Origin: Clostridiales bacterium
Lineage (GTDB): Bacteria > Bacillota > Clostridia > Christensenellales > UBA1242
DNA length: 64,000 nucleotides
Reading direction: 5' to 3'
Assembly: GCA_015069325.1 (NCBI GenBank)
Contig: SVIV01000001.1
Span: 17,416 to 81,415, forward strand
The notes beneath the pieces were generated by a model. That model was not told where the DNA came from. It made no database searches and saw nothing but the letters and a program-made list of their open reading frames with translations. Numbering within the stretch: the first letter of the stretch is position 1; the number at the start of each line of letters is the position of its first letter. Position numbers and translations under genes: made by a program. Below, piece by piece: positions 33,837-42,924 of this stretch.

Positions 33837-35669
33837 ATGATAAACGAAAAAATTAGAAATATTGCAATTATTGCACACGTTGACCACGGAAAGACATCTC
33901 TTGTAAATGAGCTTTTAAAACAAGGAAGTGTTTTTCGTGACAATCAAGTAGTTGAAGACAGAGTGATGGATTCAAATGCCCTTGAAAGAGAAAGGGGCAT
34001 TACTATTTTGTCAAAAAATTGTTCTTGTCTATATGGCGACACAAAAATCAACATTATTGATACTCCAGGACACGCTGACTTTGGTGGTGAAGTGGAACGT
34101 GTTTTAAAAATGGTTGATGGCGTTCTTTTAGTTGTTGATGCTTATGAAGGGCCAATGCCACAAACAAGATTTGTTTTAGAAAAGGCACTTGCATTAAAAT
34201 TAAAAGTTATTGTTGTTGTAAACAAAATTGACAGACCTGACGCACGCATCAAAGAAGTTATTGATGAAGTGTTGGAACTTTTCTTAGATTTAGATGCAGA
34301 TGAAGACCAGCTTAATTCTCCATTTATGTTTGCATCAGCTCGTGCAGGTATTGCAAGTGATGACCAAAATGTGATGGGCACAGACTTTAAACCACTTTTT
34401 GAAAAAATTGTTGAATATATTCCAGCACCATCAGGTGAAGATGATAAACCTTGTCAAATGCTTGTTTCTTCTGCCGAGCAAAATGAATATGTTGGCAAAC
34501 TTGCTGTTGGAAAAATTGGCAGGGGAAGTTTAAAAGTAGGGCAAAGTGTAGTGCTTTGCAACTATCACGATCAAAGCAAACAAACTCGTTCAAAAGTAGT
34601 AAGCTTATTTGTTTTTGAAGGACTTAAAAAAGTGCCTGTTGAAAGTGCAAGCATTGGTGAAATTGTTTGTGTAGCTGGGCTTGAAGGAATCCAAATTGGT
34701 GATACAATTTGCGATAGTCAAGGGGTAGATCCTGTTGAGTTTGTGAAAATTGCAGAGCCTTCAGTTGAAATGACATTTATGGTAAACGATAGCCCTTTTG
34801 CTGGAAAGGAAGGTAAGTTTGTTACTTCTCGACATATTAGAGAAAGGTTATATAAAGAAGCCGTGAAAGATCTTTCATTAAAAGTTGAAGATGGTCAAAC
34901 TGCCGAACAATTTAAGGTTAGCGGTAGGGGCGAAATGCATCTTTCAATCTTGATTGAAAATATGCGTAGAGACGGTTATGAATTTCAAGTATCAATGCCA
35001 AAAGTTTTGATTAAAGAAATTGATGGCGTGAAATGTGAACCAATTGATAGACTTATTCTTGACGTTCCAGAAGATTGCACAGGTGTAGTTATGCAAAAAA
35101 TGGGTGTTCGAAAAGGTGAACTTCTTGGAATGGATCCACACGGATCTCGTATGAAAATGGAATTCTTAATTCCTTCTAGGGGACTATTTGGATTTAAGAG
35201 TGAACTCCTTACTGACACTAAAGGGGAAGGTGTAATCAACTCAATCTTCTATGAATATCAACCTTGGAAGGGAGAAATTAAGAGAAGAGATTATGGCTCT
35301 TTAATTGCTCACGAAGATGGGGAAGCCATTGTGTATGGTTTGTTTAATGCTCAAGAAAGGGGAGACTTGTTTATTGAAGCCGGCGTTCCTGTTTACGCTG
35401 GTATGGTAGTAGGTCAAAATCCTAAAGGAGATGATATTGTTGTAAATGTTTGCAAGAAAAAGCACCTTTCAAACTGTCGTGCATCTGGTTCTGACGAAGC
35501 ATTAAGGCTTACTCCACCAAGAAAAATGAGTTTGGAAGATGATATTGAGTTTCTAGCTGATGATGAAATTTTAGAAGTTACTCCAAAGAGTTTAAGAATT
35601 CGTAAAATTATTCTTGACCATAATTTAAGAAATAGGGAAAGAGGCAAAATTTTGCGTGGTGAAATTTAA
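33837..35669 (+). CDS. typA: ribosome-associated GTPase TypA/BipA
   Basis: A 610-residue translational GTPase that binds the ribosome and supports 50S assembly under stress. G1 is AHVDHGKTS, the switch I region is RGITIL, G3 is DTPGHADF and G4 is NKIDRPDA. The elongation-factor domains II, III and V and the BipA-specific C-terminal domain (SLEDDIEFLADDEILEVTP) follow. Full length for the family. AAGGA precedes the ATG. It probably heads a unit with the genes through dnaB, as no terminator was seen in the 69-base gap. Confidence 0.97.
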   Translation: MINEKIRNIAIIAHVDHGKTSLVNELLKQGSVFRDNQVVEDRVMDSNALERERGITILSKNCSCLYGDTKINIIDTPGHADFGGEVERVLKMVDGVLLVVDAYEGPMPQTRFVLEKALALKLKVIVVVNKIDRPDARIKEVIDEVLELFLDLDADEDQLNSPFMFASARAGIASDDQNVMGTDFKPLFEKIVEYIPAPSGEDDKPCQMLVSSAEQNEYVGKLAVGKIGRGSLKVGQSVVLCNYHDQSKQTRSKVVSLFVFEGLKKVPVESASIGEIVCVAGLEGIQIGDTICDSQGVDPVEFVKIAEPSVEMTFMVNDSPFAGKEGKFVTSRHIRERLYKEAVKDLSLKVEDGQTAEQFKVSGRGEMHLSILIENMRRDGYEFQVSMPKVLIKEIDGVKCEPIDRLILDVPEDCTGVVMQKMGVRKGELLGMDPHGSRMKMEFLIPSRGLFGFKSELLTDTKGEGVINSIFYEYQPWKGEIKRRDYGSLIAHEDGEAIVYGLFNAQERGDLFIEAGVPVYAGMVVGQNPKGDDIVVNVCKKKHLSNCRASGSDEALRLTPPRKMSLEDDIEFLADDEILEVTPKSLRIRKIILDHNLRNRERGKILRGEI

Positions 35670-35738
35670 TAAAATTTTAGTTTTCTAATCTAAACTAGTT
35701 AGTTGCAAAATGTTAATCTAAAAAGAAAAGGAGAGAGT

Positions 35739-36011
35739 ATGCCGTTAAAACCAAATGAAGCAAGAGATTTAAAAAAATCTTATAAAAGAATAGGAATTTT
35801 CTTAGTAGGCGTGATTTTGATTGATGCATTCATTGCATTTTTGCTATATTACTATGCTCCAAACTTAAATGAAGTGTTATGTGGATTTATCATAATTGTA
35901 ATTACTTCAGCTTTATATTTGTTGTATTCTTGGATTTGCGGGAAAATAGACAAAAAGAAAAAAGAAAAACTTGAAAAGTCGGGAAAACGTGATCCGTTCA
36001 CACGAAATTAA
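35739..36011 (+). CDS. small two-helix membrane protein, unknown
   Basis: A 90-residue protein. The start is ATG 35739 behind AAAGGAGAG; the listed TTG at 35703 precedes the ribosome site. Two membrane helices (IGIFLVGVILIDAFIAFLLYY and FIIIVITSALYLLYSWI) are bounded by Lys-rich ends (KKKKEKLEKSGKR). I do not recognise the family. It is 9 bases before dnaB and therefore in the same transcript. Confidence 0.75.
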   Translation: MPLKPNEARDLKKSYKRIGIFLVGVILIDAFIAFLLYYYAPNLNEVLCGFIIIVITSALYLLYSWICGKIDKKKKEKLEKSGKRDPFTRN

Positions 36012-36020
36012 GGAGAAAGT

Positions 36021-37454
36021 ATGGCAGATTATAAAATAATGCCCCATAATATTGAGGCAGAGCAAGCTGTTTTAGGCTGTATTTTAATTGACTTACAAGC
36101 ACAAACTGATATTCTTGCATTAATGAAAGAAGATGATTTTTATTCATCTTCACATAAACAAATTTATTCAACTATGTGTGCAATCTATCAAAAATCAACA
36201 CCTGTTGACTTTATCACTCTTACAGATAAACTTGACCAAGATAAAATTCTTGATAAGGTTGGTGGAATTGAATACATAACAACCCTTACAAATGTTGTGC
36301 CAAGTGCGGCAAATTTTACTTATTATTGCAACATTGTTAAAGCGGATTCAATAAGAAGAAAATTAATTTTCTCTGGACAACGAATTATTGAAAATGCTTA
36401 TGAATCTGAAGATAAAGAACAAAGTATTCAATTTGCTGAAAAAGAAGTTTTTGATGTCGCTGAAAAACAAGGTGCTAGTGCTTTAGAGCAAGTTGGTGTT
36501 CAAAACGGTGCAGTAAGCAGAGTTATTGCAAAATTCGATCAAATTGCGAAAGATCCAACTTCATTAAAAGGTATTCCAACTGGGTATAGAGATTTTGACA
36601 AAATTACAAATGGACTTCAAAATAGTGACCTTATTCTTCTTGCGGCTCGTCCGGGTGTTGGTAAAACATCATTTTCAATGAATATGGTTGTAAATGCCGC
36701 TGTTGAACAGGGCAAAAATTGCGCAATTTTTTCATTGGAAATGGGTAGAGATCAATTAATGCAAAGAGCAATTTGCTCACTCGCAAAAGTTAGTATGGCA
36801 AAAGCATTAAATGGAACAATGGATGCTGAAGAATGGAAACGAATTTGGCAGGCTACAAAAAAACTTGAATCAAGTGGACTTTATGTTGATGATTCTGCGA
36901 TGACAACACCTGCTGATGTTCTTGCGAAATGCAGAAGGCTTAAAACAAGCAAAGGGCTTGACCTTGTTATGATTGACTACCTTCAACTTATGAATTCTGG
37001 TAGCAATAAAAAAGATCAAAACAGACAAAACGAAGTTACGGATATTTCAAGAAATTTGAAGATTGCGGCGAAGGAATTGAATGTGCCAATCATAGCACTT
37101 TCTCAGCTTTCTCGTGATGTTGAAAAGTCATCTCGTCCAGACCACAGACCAGTCCTATCTGACCTTAGAGATTCTGGAGCAATCGAGCAAGATGCCGACA
37201 TTGTTTTGTTCTTATACAATCCAGAAAAATACAATGATGTTCCACAGGAAGATGAACCGGGCACAGTTGAGCTTATCATTGCAAAACATAGAAATGGTAG
37301 CACTGGCACAGTTAAACTTCGTTGGATTGGCGAATATACAACATTTGTTAATCTTGGAGAAAAGACGTTTATACCAAAAAGAGAACATATCGAAGCAGAT
37401 AAAATTGAAGAAACACCAATTGACAATTTTGATGATGATGTTTTTGATGATTAA
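36021..37454 (+). CDS. dnaB: replicative DNA helicase DnaB (DnaC in Bacillus)
   Basis: A 477-residue hexameric 5'-3' helicase that unwinds DNA at the fork. The N-terminal all-helical domain begins MPHNIEAEQAVLGCILID, characteristic of DnaB. The RecA-like ATPase has Walker A in RPGVGKTSF, Walker B in LVMIDYLQLM and the conserved SQLSRDVE and RDSGAIEQDAD motifs. Full length with an acidic tail (NFDDDVFDD). No intein is present. AAGGAG precedes the start. Confidence 0.97.
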   Translation: MADYKIMPHNIEAEQAVLGCILIDLQAQTDILALMKEDDFYSSSHKQIYSTMCAIYQKSTPVDFITLTDKLDQDKILDKVGGIEYITTLTNVVPSAANFTYYCNIVKADSIRRKLIFSGQRIIENAYESEDKEQSIQFAEKEVFDVAEKQGASALEQVGVQNGAVSRVIAKFDQIAKDPTSLKGIPTGYRDFDKITNGLQNSDLILLAARPGVGKTSFSMNMVVNAAVEQGKNCAIFSLEMGRDQLMQRAICSLAKVSMAKALNGTMDAEEWKRIWQATKKLESSGLYVDDSAMTTPADVLAKCRRLKTSKGLDLVMIDYLQLMNSGSNKKDQNRQNEVTDISRNLKIAAKELNVPIIALSQLSRDVEKSSRPDHRPVLSDLRDSGAIEQDADIVLFLYNPEKYNDVPQEDEPGTVELIIAKHRNGSTGTVKLRWIGEYTTFVNLGEKTFIPKREHIEADKIEETPIDNFDDDVFDD

Positions 37455-37463
37455 GGAGGAATT

Positions 37464-38432
37464 ATGGCAAACGAAAAGAAAAAGAAAAGCCCAAAGAAAA
37501 AGTTGCTGATTGCAATAGGCGGGCTTGTGATTTTGGTTGCATTTATTTGTGTGCTTATTGTAGTTATTCCACAAAGTAAAAACACACAAGAATCTTTAAA
37601 TGAAGTTTCAGCGGTTTCAATGGCAGATAATGAAGATGTTAAAGCAGATTATCAAGCTTTTGCAAATAGGGTGGATACTACTGCTGGGGCAAAGTATTAC
37701 TCAGACGAAATTGAAGGAATTTATAATTTAATAGAGACGCTTGACGATGTTATGGATTATTATAATGAGTTTTTGCCACTTGCAATAGATGTAAATAAAT
37801 ATGCGGGGCCTATAAATACTCATTTAAATAACATTAAAAATATTCAAAAAAATTTGAATGCGATTATGGTCGACGCGAAAAAAGATTCAACAGATGGAAT
37901 TACTCACTTGCAAAATTTTTGGATTGACTATCGTGAAACCTTTAATCAACAATTAAAAGAATATACTAGTTTGTTTTCACTTTTAAATCAAACGTATCAC
38001 GTTTCGCTTGGCAATGCGTTTGCAGTAAACGAAGCAAGTGAATTGGTTTTAAATTCTGTTGACGATTATATGAATGTTATTTCAAATATGATTAATTCAC
38101 TTGTCGAAAAAAATATCAAAGGAAGCAAGGAAACCGACTACGAATTAGGTTCATTGATTGCCAAAATTGATGGTTTTGGAAAATTTGTAGATAAACATCT
38201 TACTACCAACCGATATTTTATTGAAAGATATTATTTTGAAGGCGACGCCAACATTGAAGTGTTAAATATGTTTTATCAAAGTTTTGGTCAAGAAAACTTT
38301 GTTGCAGTTATTGAATCATTAGAATACTCATCTGATGTTTTGACAGTTAATTATTTTACAGGTCAAAATTTAGATTCGACAAAACTTGCAATTGCAAAGA
38401 TTGTGAAAACTTTTATTAAGGGGGATGCGTAA
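37464..38432 (+). CDS. membrane-anchored helical protein, unknown
   Basis: A 322-residue protein that I do not recognise. The N-terminal 14 residues are Lys-rich (EKKKKSPKKK), followed by one membrane helix (about 15-36); the rest is predicted extracellular, mostly alpha-helical and Asn/Asp-rich, without obvious enzymatic motifs. AAGGAGG lies before the ATG, 9 bases after dnaB, so it is co-transcribed with the helicase. The next gene encodes a lipoprotein of the same size and similar composition; the two could be distant paralogues or partners. Confidence 0.75.
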   Translation: MANEKKKKSPKKKLLIAIGGLVILVAFICVLIVVIPQSKNTQESLNEVSAVSMADNEDVKADYQAFANRVDTTAGAKYYSDEIEGIYNLIETLDDVMDYYNEFLPLAIDVNKYAGPINTHLNNIKNIQKNLNAIMVDAKKDSTDGITHLQNFWIDYRETFNQQLKEYTSLFSLLNQTYHVSLGNAFAVNEASELVLNSVDDYMNVISNMINSLVEKNIKGSKETDYELGSLIAKIDGFGKFVDKHLTTNRYFIERYYFEGDANIEVLNMFYQSFGQENFVAVIESLEYSSDVLTVNYFTGQNLDSTKLAIAKIVKTFIKGDA

Positions 38433-38433
38433 T

Positions 38434-39390
38434 ATGAAAAAAATAATATCAATATTGTTTGCCATTGCCTTCACCTTAGTAGGAGCAATTACATTGTCTG
38501 CTTGTGGAAATGGAAAAACAGGGGTAGATATTTATAATGATATTAAAGCGCAAATGGAAGTTATGCTTGAAGCTGGCTCTCCATTTAAGACTGCATCATC
38601 AGGATATGTTACTTCAAACTATATGTTGGATAATTTTTTCAAAAAACAAGATAATTCAACAAAAGTTGATTATGGATATCAAAATGACTTAATTGGATTA
38701 GGGCTTAATTATATTGAAAAATATTATCCAAAAGTGCAAGATGTAGCTGTGCACAATTCAGCTAAATTGCTAAATTCTTTAAATGAAATGATGATAAATT
38801 ATCAATCGTTAAAAGAAGAATATCAAAGCACTAAGAAAATTTCTAATGATGAAGATATGACTATCTTTAATGGCTTTATGGCAAAATATGGTGAAGAAGC
38901 AAGAATGTTTTCAGTAAAAGTATATAATTTTGCAAATGAGCTTGCTGCATATTTAGAAAAAGATATTCAGTTTACTGCAACAAATGTAAGTGCAGAAATA
39001 GAATTATATATTGACAGCAGATTAATGGAAATTTACAGCGATTATAATGATTACCTTATGGTTAACTGTAAAGGAGCAATAGGAGTTCTTCCTTCAAATA
39101 TCACATTACTTCAAAAATCAAAAGCAAAGACAACGTTTACTGACTATGAAATTAAAAAATTCACAGCAGTTTTTGATGCGCTTAAAGCAGAAAGAAAACT
39201 CACTCAGACAGCGTTGAACAAATTTTCTTACTATGATTATAAAGTGACTTATAATGGAGATATTACTGCTTACCAAAAATCTTTGCCACTTGCAAAAGCA
39301 TATCTAAATCAAATTGATAAATATTATCTTGCTTCGGCAAATTTTATACAATTGACAACAAATTTTATGACAGATGAAATATATCAATAA
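38434..39390 (+). CDS. helical lipoprotein, unknown
   Basis: A 318-residue lipoprotein. I use ATG 38434, directly after the previous stop, because ATG 38425 abuts the GGGGG ribosome site and would delay the signal peptide. The lipobox is ITLSACGNG (Cys at about 24). The mature part is helical with charged heptad-like stretches and no motif I recognise. It is translationally coupled to the preceding membrane protein and ends the dnaB transcript at a strong terminator. Confidence 0.8.
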   Translation: MKKIISILFAIAFTLVGAITLSACGNGKTGVDIYNDIKAQMEVMLEAGSPFKTASSGYVTSNYMLDNFFKKQDNSTKVDYGYQNDLIGLGLNYIEKYYPKVQDVAVHNSAKLLNSLNEMMINYQSLKEEYQSTKKISNDEDMTIFNGFMAKYGEEARMFSVKVYNFANELAAYLEKDIQFTATNVSAEIELYIDSRLMEIYSDYNDYLMVNCKGAIGVLPSNITLLQKSKAKTTFTDYEIKKFTAVFDALKAERKLTQTALNKFSYYDYKVTYNGDITAYQKSLPLAKAYLNQIDKYYLASANFIQLTTNFMTDEIYQ

Positions 39391-39420
39391 AAAATATCCG
39401 ATTAATTCGGATATTTTTTT
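39391..39420. terminator. terminator after the dnaB cluster
   Basis: AAAATATCCGA / TCGGATATTTT stem with loop TTAAT and eight T. It is symmetrical and may also serve the minus-strand remnant that ends here. Confidence 0.9.
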
Positions 39421-39554
39421 TAAATGATCTGCGTTAGCAACAATTCATCAATTGAAACATTAAAGATCTTTGCCACTGCAATTATATGTGAGGCTGTTGG
39501 TTCGCGAATTTCATTTTCCCAAAAAGAAATCATACCATACATTAGAAATTGCAT
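39420..39554 (-). pseudogene. remnant of an XRE-family (Cro/CI) regulator
   Basis: Minus strand, 44 codons: ISFWENEIREPT and AVAKIFNVSIDELL are the last helices of an XRE helix-turn-helix domain. The first two helices are missing: an in-frame TGA lies just upstream, and no matching sequence was seen beyond it. Immediately adjacent on the plus strand (about 39541-39634) is another short open stretch ending in ENVIYCAVDPTWDRAY that may be the tail of a second lost gene. The remaining sequence to 39760 shows nothing recognisable. Low coding capacity and no ribosome site suggest debris. Confidence 0.55.
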
Positions 39555-39760
39555 ATACAGTCAATACTTTACTTGCAATGGAAGAAAATGTTATTTATTG
39601 TGCTGTAGATCCTACTTGGGATAGAGCATATTGATAAAACAGATAAATTTAGTAGAAGACATTGTTGAGCAATAGATTTTTAGCGAAAAATTTCACTATA
39701 TTTACGTTGTGTATAGTTAAGAAAAAGAAATAATTATAGGGAACGCAAAAAGTTTTTTTT

Positions 39761-39788
39761 AAAAAAGCCAATTTTATTTGGCTTTTTT
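39761..39788. terminator. terminator-like hairpin overlapping the ppdK promoter
   Basis: AAAAAAGCCAA / TTGGCTTTTTT stem with loop TTTTAT. The right arm contains the TTGGCT used as -35 by ppdK. Confidence 0.75.
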
Positions 39789-39806
39789 GTTTGTTTTGTG
39801 TATAAT
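39778..39806 (+). promoter_or_regulatory. promoter of ppdK
   Basis: TTGGCT, 17-base spacer, TATAAT, 25 bases before ATG 39832 with AAAAGGAG between. Confidence 0.7.
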
Positions 39807-39831
39807 AGTCTTTGTGAAAAAAGGAGAAAAT

Positions 39832-42456
39832 ATGAAACAATACGTTTATCTTTTCAAAGAGTCTGACGGAAAAAACAAAGCACTCTTTGGCGGTAAGGGC
39901 GCAAACCTTGCTGAAATGACAAACCTTGGTATGCCTGTTCCACAAGGCTTTACTATCACTACTGAGGCTTGCACACAATATTATGTTGATGGTAGAAAAA
40001 TTAATGATGAGATTATGGCTCAAATTGATGCTAAACTTGCCCAGCTTGAAGCAATGACTGGTAAGAAACTTGGAGATATGACTAATCCACTTTTAGTATC
40101 AGTTCGTTCTGGCGCAAGAGTATCTATGCCTGGTATGATGGATACAATTCTCAACTTAGGTCTAAACGATGACGTTGTTGAAGTGATGGCAAAACTTACA
40201 AACAATCCAAGATTTGCTTATGACTCATACAGAAGATTTATCCAAATGTTCAGTGACGTTGTTATGCAACAAGAAAAATCTAAATATGAAAGAATTTTAG
40301 ATAAAGTTAAAGAAGAAAAAGGGGTTCAATTTGATAAAGACCTTACAGCAGAAGATCTTAAAGGCATTGTAAAAATGTTTAAAGACCTTTATCTTAAAGC
40401 TCAAGGGGAAGAATTCCCACAAGATCCTAAAGTTCAACTTATGGAAGCTGTTAAAGCGGTATTCCGTTCTTGGGATAATGACAGAGCAAATGTTTACAGA
40501 AGAATGCACGACATTCCTTATGAATGGGGCACTGCAGTAAACGTTCAATCAATGGTTTTCGGAAACCTTGGTGAAGCATCTGGAACAGGTGTTGCTTTCT
40601 CAAGAAACCCTGCAACAGGTGAAAATGTTCTTTACGGAGAATATCTTATGAATGCTCAAGGAGAAGACGTTGTTGCTGGTATCAGAACTCCACTTCCAAT
40701 TTCTACTCTTGCAGAGCAAAATCCAGAGGTTTATAAACAATTTGCAGATATTGCAAAGAAACTCGAACAACACAACAGAGATATGCAAGATATGGAATTT
40801 ACTATTGAAAATGGTAAACTCTATATGCTTCAAACAAGAAATGGTAAGAGAACAGCAAAGGCTGCCCTTAAAATTGCTGTTGATCTTGTAAATGAAGGTA
40901 TGATCACTGAAAAAGAAGCAATTATGATGATTGACCCTAAACAATTAGATGCTCTTCTTCACCCACAATTTGAAGCAGATGCACTTAAGAAAGGGGTAGT
41001 TATCGCTGAAGCACTTCCAGCTTCTCCAGGTGCTGCTTGTGGTAAAATTGCATTTACTGCAGAAAGAGCAAAAGAAATGTCAGCTACTGAAAAGGTAGTT
41101 CTTGTTCGTCTTGAAACATCTCCAGAAGATATTGAAGGTATGGCTGTTTCTCAAGGTGTGCTTACTGCTCGCGGTGGTATGACTTCTCACGCTGCTGTTG
41201 TTGCTCGTGGTATGGGAACTGCTTGTGTTGCAGGTTGCAGCGCAATTAAATTTGCTGAAGATGAAAAATCATTTACTCTTGCTGGAAAAACTTATGTTGA
41301 AGGAGATGAAATTTCTTTTGACGGTTCTACAGGTAAAGTTTATGACGGACTTATTAAAACTGAACCTGCTAAAATTTCAGGTGAATTTGCTACTATTATG
41401 CAGTGGGCAGATAAATATCGTGCACTTCAAGTAAGAACTAATGCTGACAATCCAAAAGATGCTAAAAATGCATTTAACTTTGGCGCACAAGGCGTTGGTC
41501 TTTGCAGAACAGAACATATGTTCTTTGAAGCTGATAGAATTCCAGCAGTAAGAGAAATGATTGTTTCTACTACTGTTGAAGAAAGAAAGAAAGCACTTGC
41601 TAAACTTCTTCCAATGCAAAGAGAAGACTTTAAAGGGATTTACAAGGCTATGGAAGGCAACCCAGTTACTATCCGTTTCCTTGACCCACCACTTCATGAA
41701 TTTGTTCCACACGATGATGCTGATATTGAAGCGCTTGCAAAAGAAATGGGGCTTACTTTCGAAAGACTTAAATCTACAATCGCAGATCTTCACGAATTCA
41801 ACCCAATGATGGGACACCGTGGACTTCGTCTTGCAGTAACTTATCCTGAAATTGCAGAAATGCAAACTCAAGCTGTTATTGAAGCTGCAATTGCAGTAAA
41901 CAAAGAATGTGGATATTCAATTGTTCCAGAAATTATGATTCCACTTACTTGCGACTGGAAAGAATTTAAATATGTTCGCGATATCGTTGCAGCTAAGGCT
42001 GACGAAACGATTAAGGCTAATGGTGCAACTCTTACTTACAAAATTGGAACTATGATTGAAATTCCTCGTGCTGCTCTTACAGCTGATGAAGTTGCTAAAT
42101 ATGCAGAATTCTTCTCATTTGGAACTAACGACCTTACTCAAATGACATACGGATTCTCTCGTGATGACGCTGGTAAGTTCTTAGATGTATATTACACAAA
42201 GAAAATTTTCGAATCTGATCCATTTGCTCGTCTCGACCAAAATGGTGTTGGCAAACTTGTAAAGATGGCTGCATCTCTTGGTAAAGAAGCAAGACCAGAC
42301 ATTAAACTTGGAATTTGTGGAGAACACGGTGGAGATCCTTCATCTGTTGAATTCTGCCACAAAGCAGGACTTACTTATGTATCTTGCTCACCATTTAGAG
42401 TTCCAATTGCTCGTCTTGCAGCAGCTCAAGCAAATATTAAATTCCCAAGAGCATAA
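39832..42456 (+). CDS. ppdK: pyruvate, phosphate dikinase
   Basis: An 874-residue enzyme that interconverts pyruvate + ATP + phosphate with phosphoenolpyruvate + AMP + pyrophosphate, used in many anaerobes as a PPi-linked glycolytic step. The ATG at 39832 follows AAAAGGAG; the listed start at 39778 lies in the promoter. The ATP-grasp N-terminal domain opens with ALFGGKGANLAEMTNLGMPV. The phosphohistidine is in GGMTSHAAVVARGMG, and the C-terminal TIM barrel carries ICGEHGGDPSS (catalytic Cys). Full family length. Codon use (frequent CTT, GGA, GTT) resembles that of the ribosomal genes, suggesting high expression. Confidence 0.97.
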   Translation: MKQYVYLFKESDGKNKALFGGKGANLAEMTNLGMPVPQGFTITTEACTQYYVDGRKINDEIMAQIDAKLAQLEAMTGKKLGDMTNPLLVSVRSGARVSMPGMMDTILNLGLNDDVVEVMAKLTNNPRFAYDSYRRFIQMFSDVVMQQEKSKYERILDKVKEEKGVQFDKDLTAEDLKGIVKMFKDLYLKAQGEEFPQDPKVQLMEAVKAVFRSWDNDRANVYRRMHDIPYEWGTAVNVQSMVFGNLGEASGTGVAFSRNPATGENVLYGEYLMNAQGEDVVAGIRTPLPISTLAEQNPEVYKQFADIAKKLEQHNRDMQDMEFTIENGKLYMLQTRNGKRTAKAALKIAVDLVNEGMITEKEAIMMIDPKQLDALLHPQFEADALKKGVVIAEALPASPGAACGKIAFTAERAKEMSATEKVVLVRLETSPEDIEGMAVSQGVLTARGGMTSHAAVVARGMGTACVAGCSAIKFAEDEKSFTLAGKTYVEGDEISFDGSTGKVYDGLIKTEPAKISGEFATIMQWADKYRALQVRTNADNPKDAKNAFNFGAQGVGLCRTEHMFFEADRIPAVREMIVSTTVEERKKALAKLLPMQREDFKGIYKAMEGNPVTIRFLDPPLHEFVPHDDADIEALAKEMGLTFERLKSTIADLHEFNPMMGHRGLRLAVTYPEIAEMQTQAVIEAAIAVNKECGYSIVPEIMIPLTCDWKEFKYVRDIVAAKADETIKANGATLTYKIGTMIEIPRAALTADEVAKYAEFFSFGTNDLTQMTYGFSRDDAGKFLDVYYTKKIFESDPFARLDQNGVGKLVKMAASLGKEARPDIKLGICGEHGGDPSSVEFCHKAGLTYVSCSPFRVPIARLAAAQANIKFPRA

Positions 42457-42480
42457 TTGTTTTTGGTTGATTAAAAAACT

Positions 42481-42508
42481 AAAAAACGGGTAAAAACCCG
42501 TTTTTTTT
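42481..42508 (+). terminator. terminator after ppdK
   Basis: AAAAAACGGG / CCCGTTTTTTTT stem with loop TAAAAA. Confidence 0.9.
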
Positions 42509-42540
42509 GTTCAAAAATATTTTAATTTCATAAAAAATTA

Positions 42541-42569
42541 TTTACAAATTTGATTTTGTGTGTTATACT
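42541..42569 (+). promoter_or_regulatory. promoter of rpoZ
   Basis: TTTACA, 17-base spacer, TATACT, about 30 bases before the start. Confidence 0.7.
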
Positions 42570-42600
42570 TTAATAGAAAATTTAAGTGAGGTGCAAAATT

Positions 42601-42798
42601 ATGATGATAGAACCATCTATTGACAAACTTTTAGACAAAACAGAAAACAACAAATATGTCCTTTGCAATGTTATTACAAAAAGGGCAAAGGAAATTGAAA
42701 GCGTGAGAAGGTTGGAGCTTGCTGATAAAGATCAAAAAGCGATTTCTCTTGCTTGTGAAGAAATAGCAGATGGAAAGGTAAAACCTAGTGATATTTAA
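42601..42798 (+). CDS. rpoZ: DNA-directed RNA polymerase omega subunit
   Basis: A 65-residue omega subunit that supports assembly of RNA polymerase. The start is ATG 42601 after GAGGTG; the listed GTG at 42586 lies before it. Visible conserved features are MIEPSIDKLLDK, the YVLCNVITKRAKEIE helix and the acidic end AISLACEEIADGKV. In many Firmicutes rpoZ follows gmk; here it stands alone with its own promoter and terminator. Confidence 0.9.
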   Translation: MMIEPSIDKLLDKTENNKYVLCNVITKRAKEIESVRRLELADKDQKAISLACEEIADGKVKPSDI

Positions 42799-42805
42799 TT
42801 TAAGG

Positions 42806-42829
42806 CAGTCTAATTTTAGGCTGTTTTTT
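42806..42829 (+). terminator. terminator after rpoZ
   Basis: CAGTCTAA / TTAGGCTG stem (one G-U) followed by TTTTTTATTTT. Confidence 0.75.
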
Positions 42830-42847
42830 ATTTTGTGTTAATTTTAC

Positions 42848-42877
42848 TTGACAAAAAAATATAATTCATTGTAATAT
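42848..42877 (+). promoter_or_regulatory. promoter of the short surface-family protein
   Basis: TTGACA, 18-base spacer, TAATAT; same 18-base spacing as the promoter of the paralogue at 10163. Confidence 0.7.
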
Positions 42878-42924
42878 TTAATGTATAAGGTAGAAGTGGC
42901 ACTTTTGTGCAGAAAGGGTGAAAA

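Noticed and set aside
39424-39624. 66-residue plus-strand ORF in the track
   Set aside because: It runs antisense to the XRE remnant, is Cys-rich by chance and has no ribosome site.
41377-41871. 164-residue minus-strand ORF inside ppdK
   Set aside because: It is a shadow of ppdK, with no ribosome site or promoter and a biased antisense composition. The same holds for other antisense ORFs in ppdK, the giant lipoprotein and the ribosomal genes.
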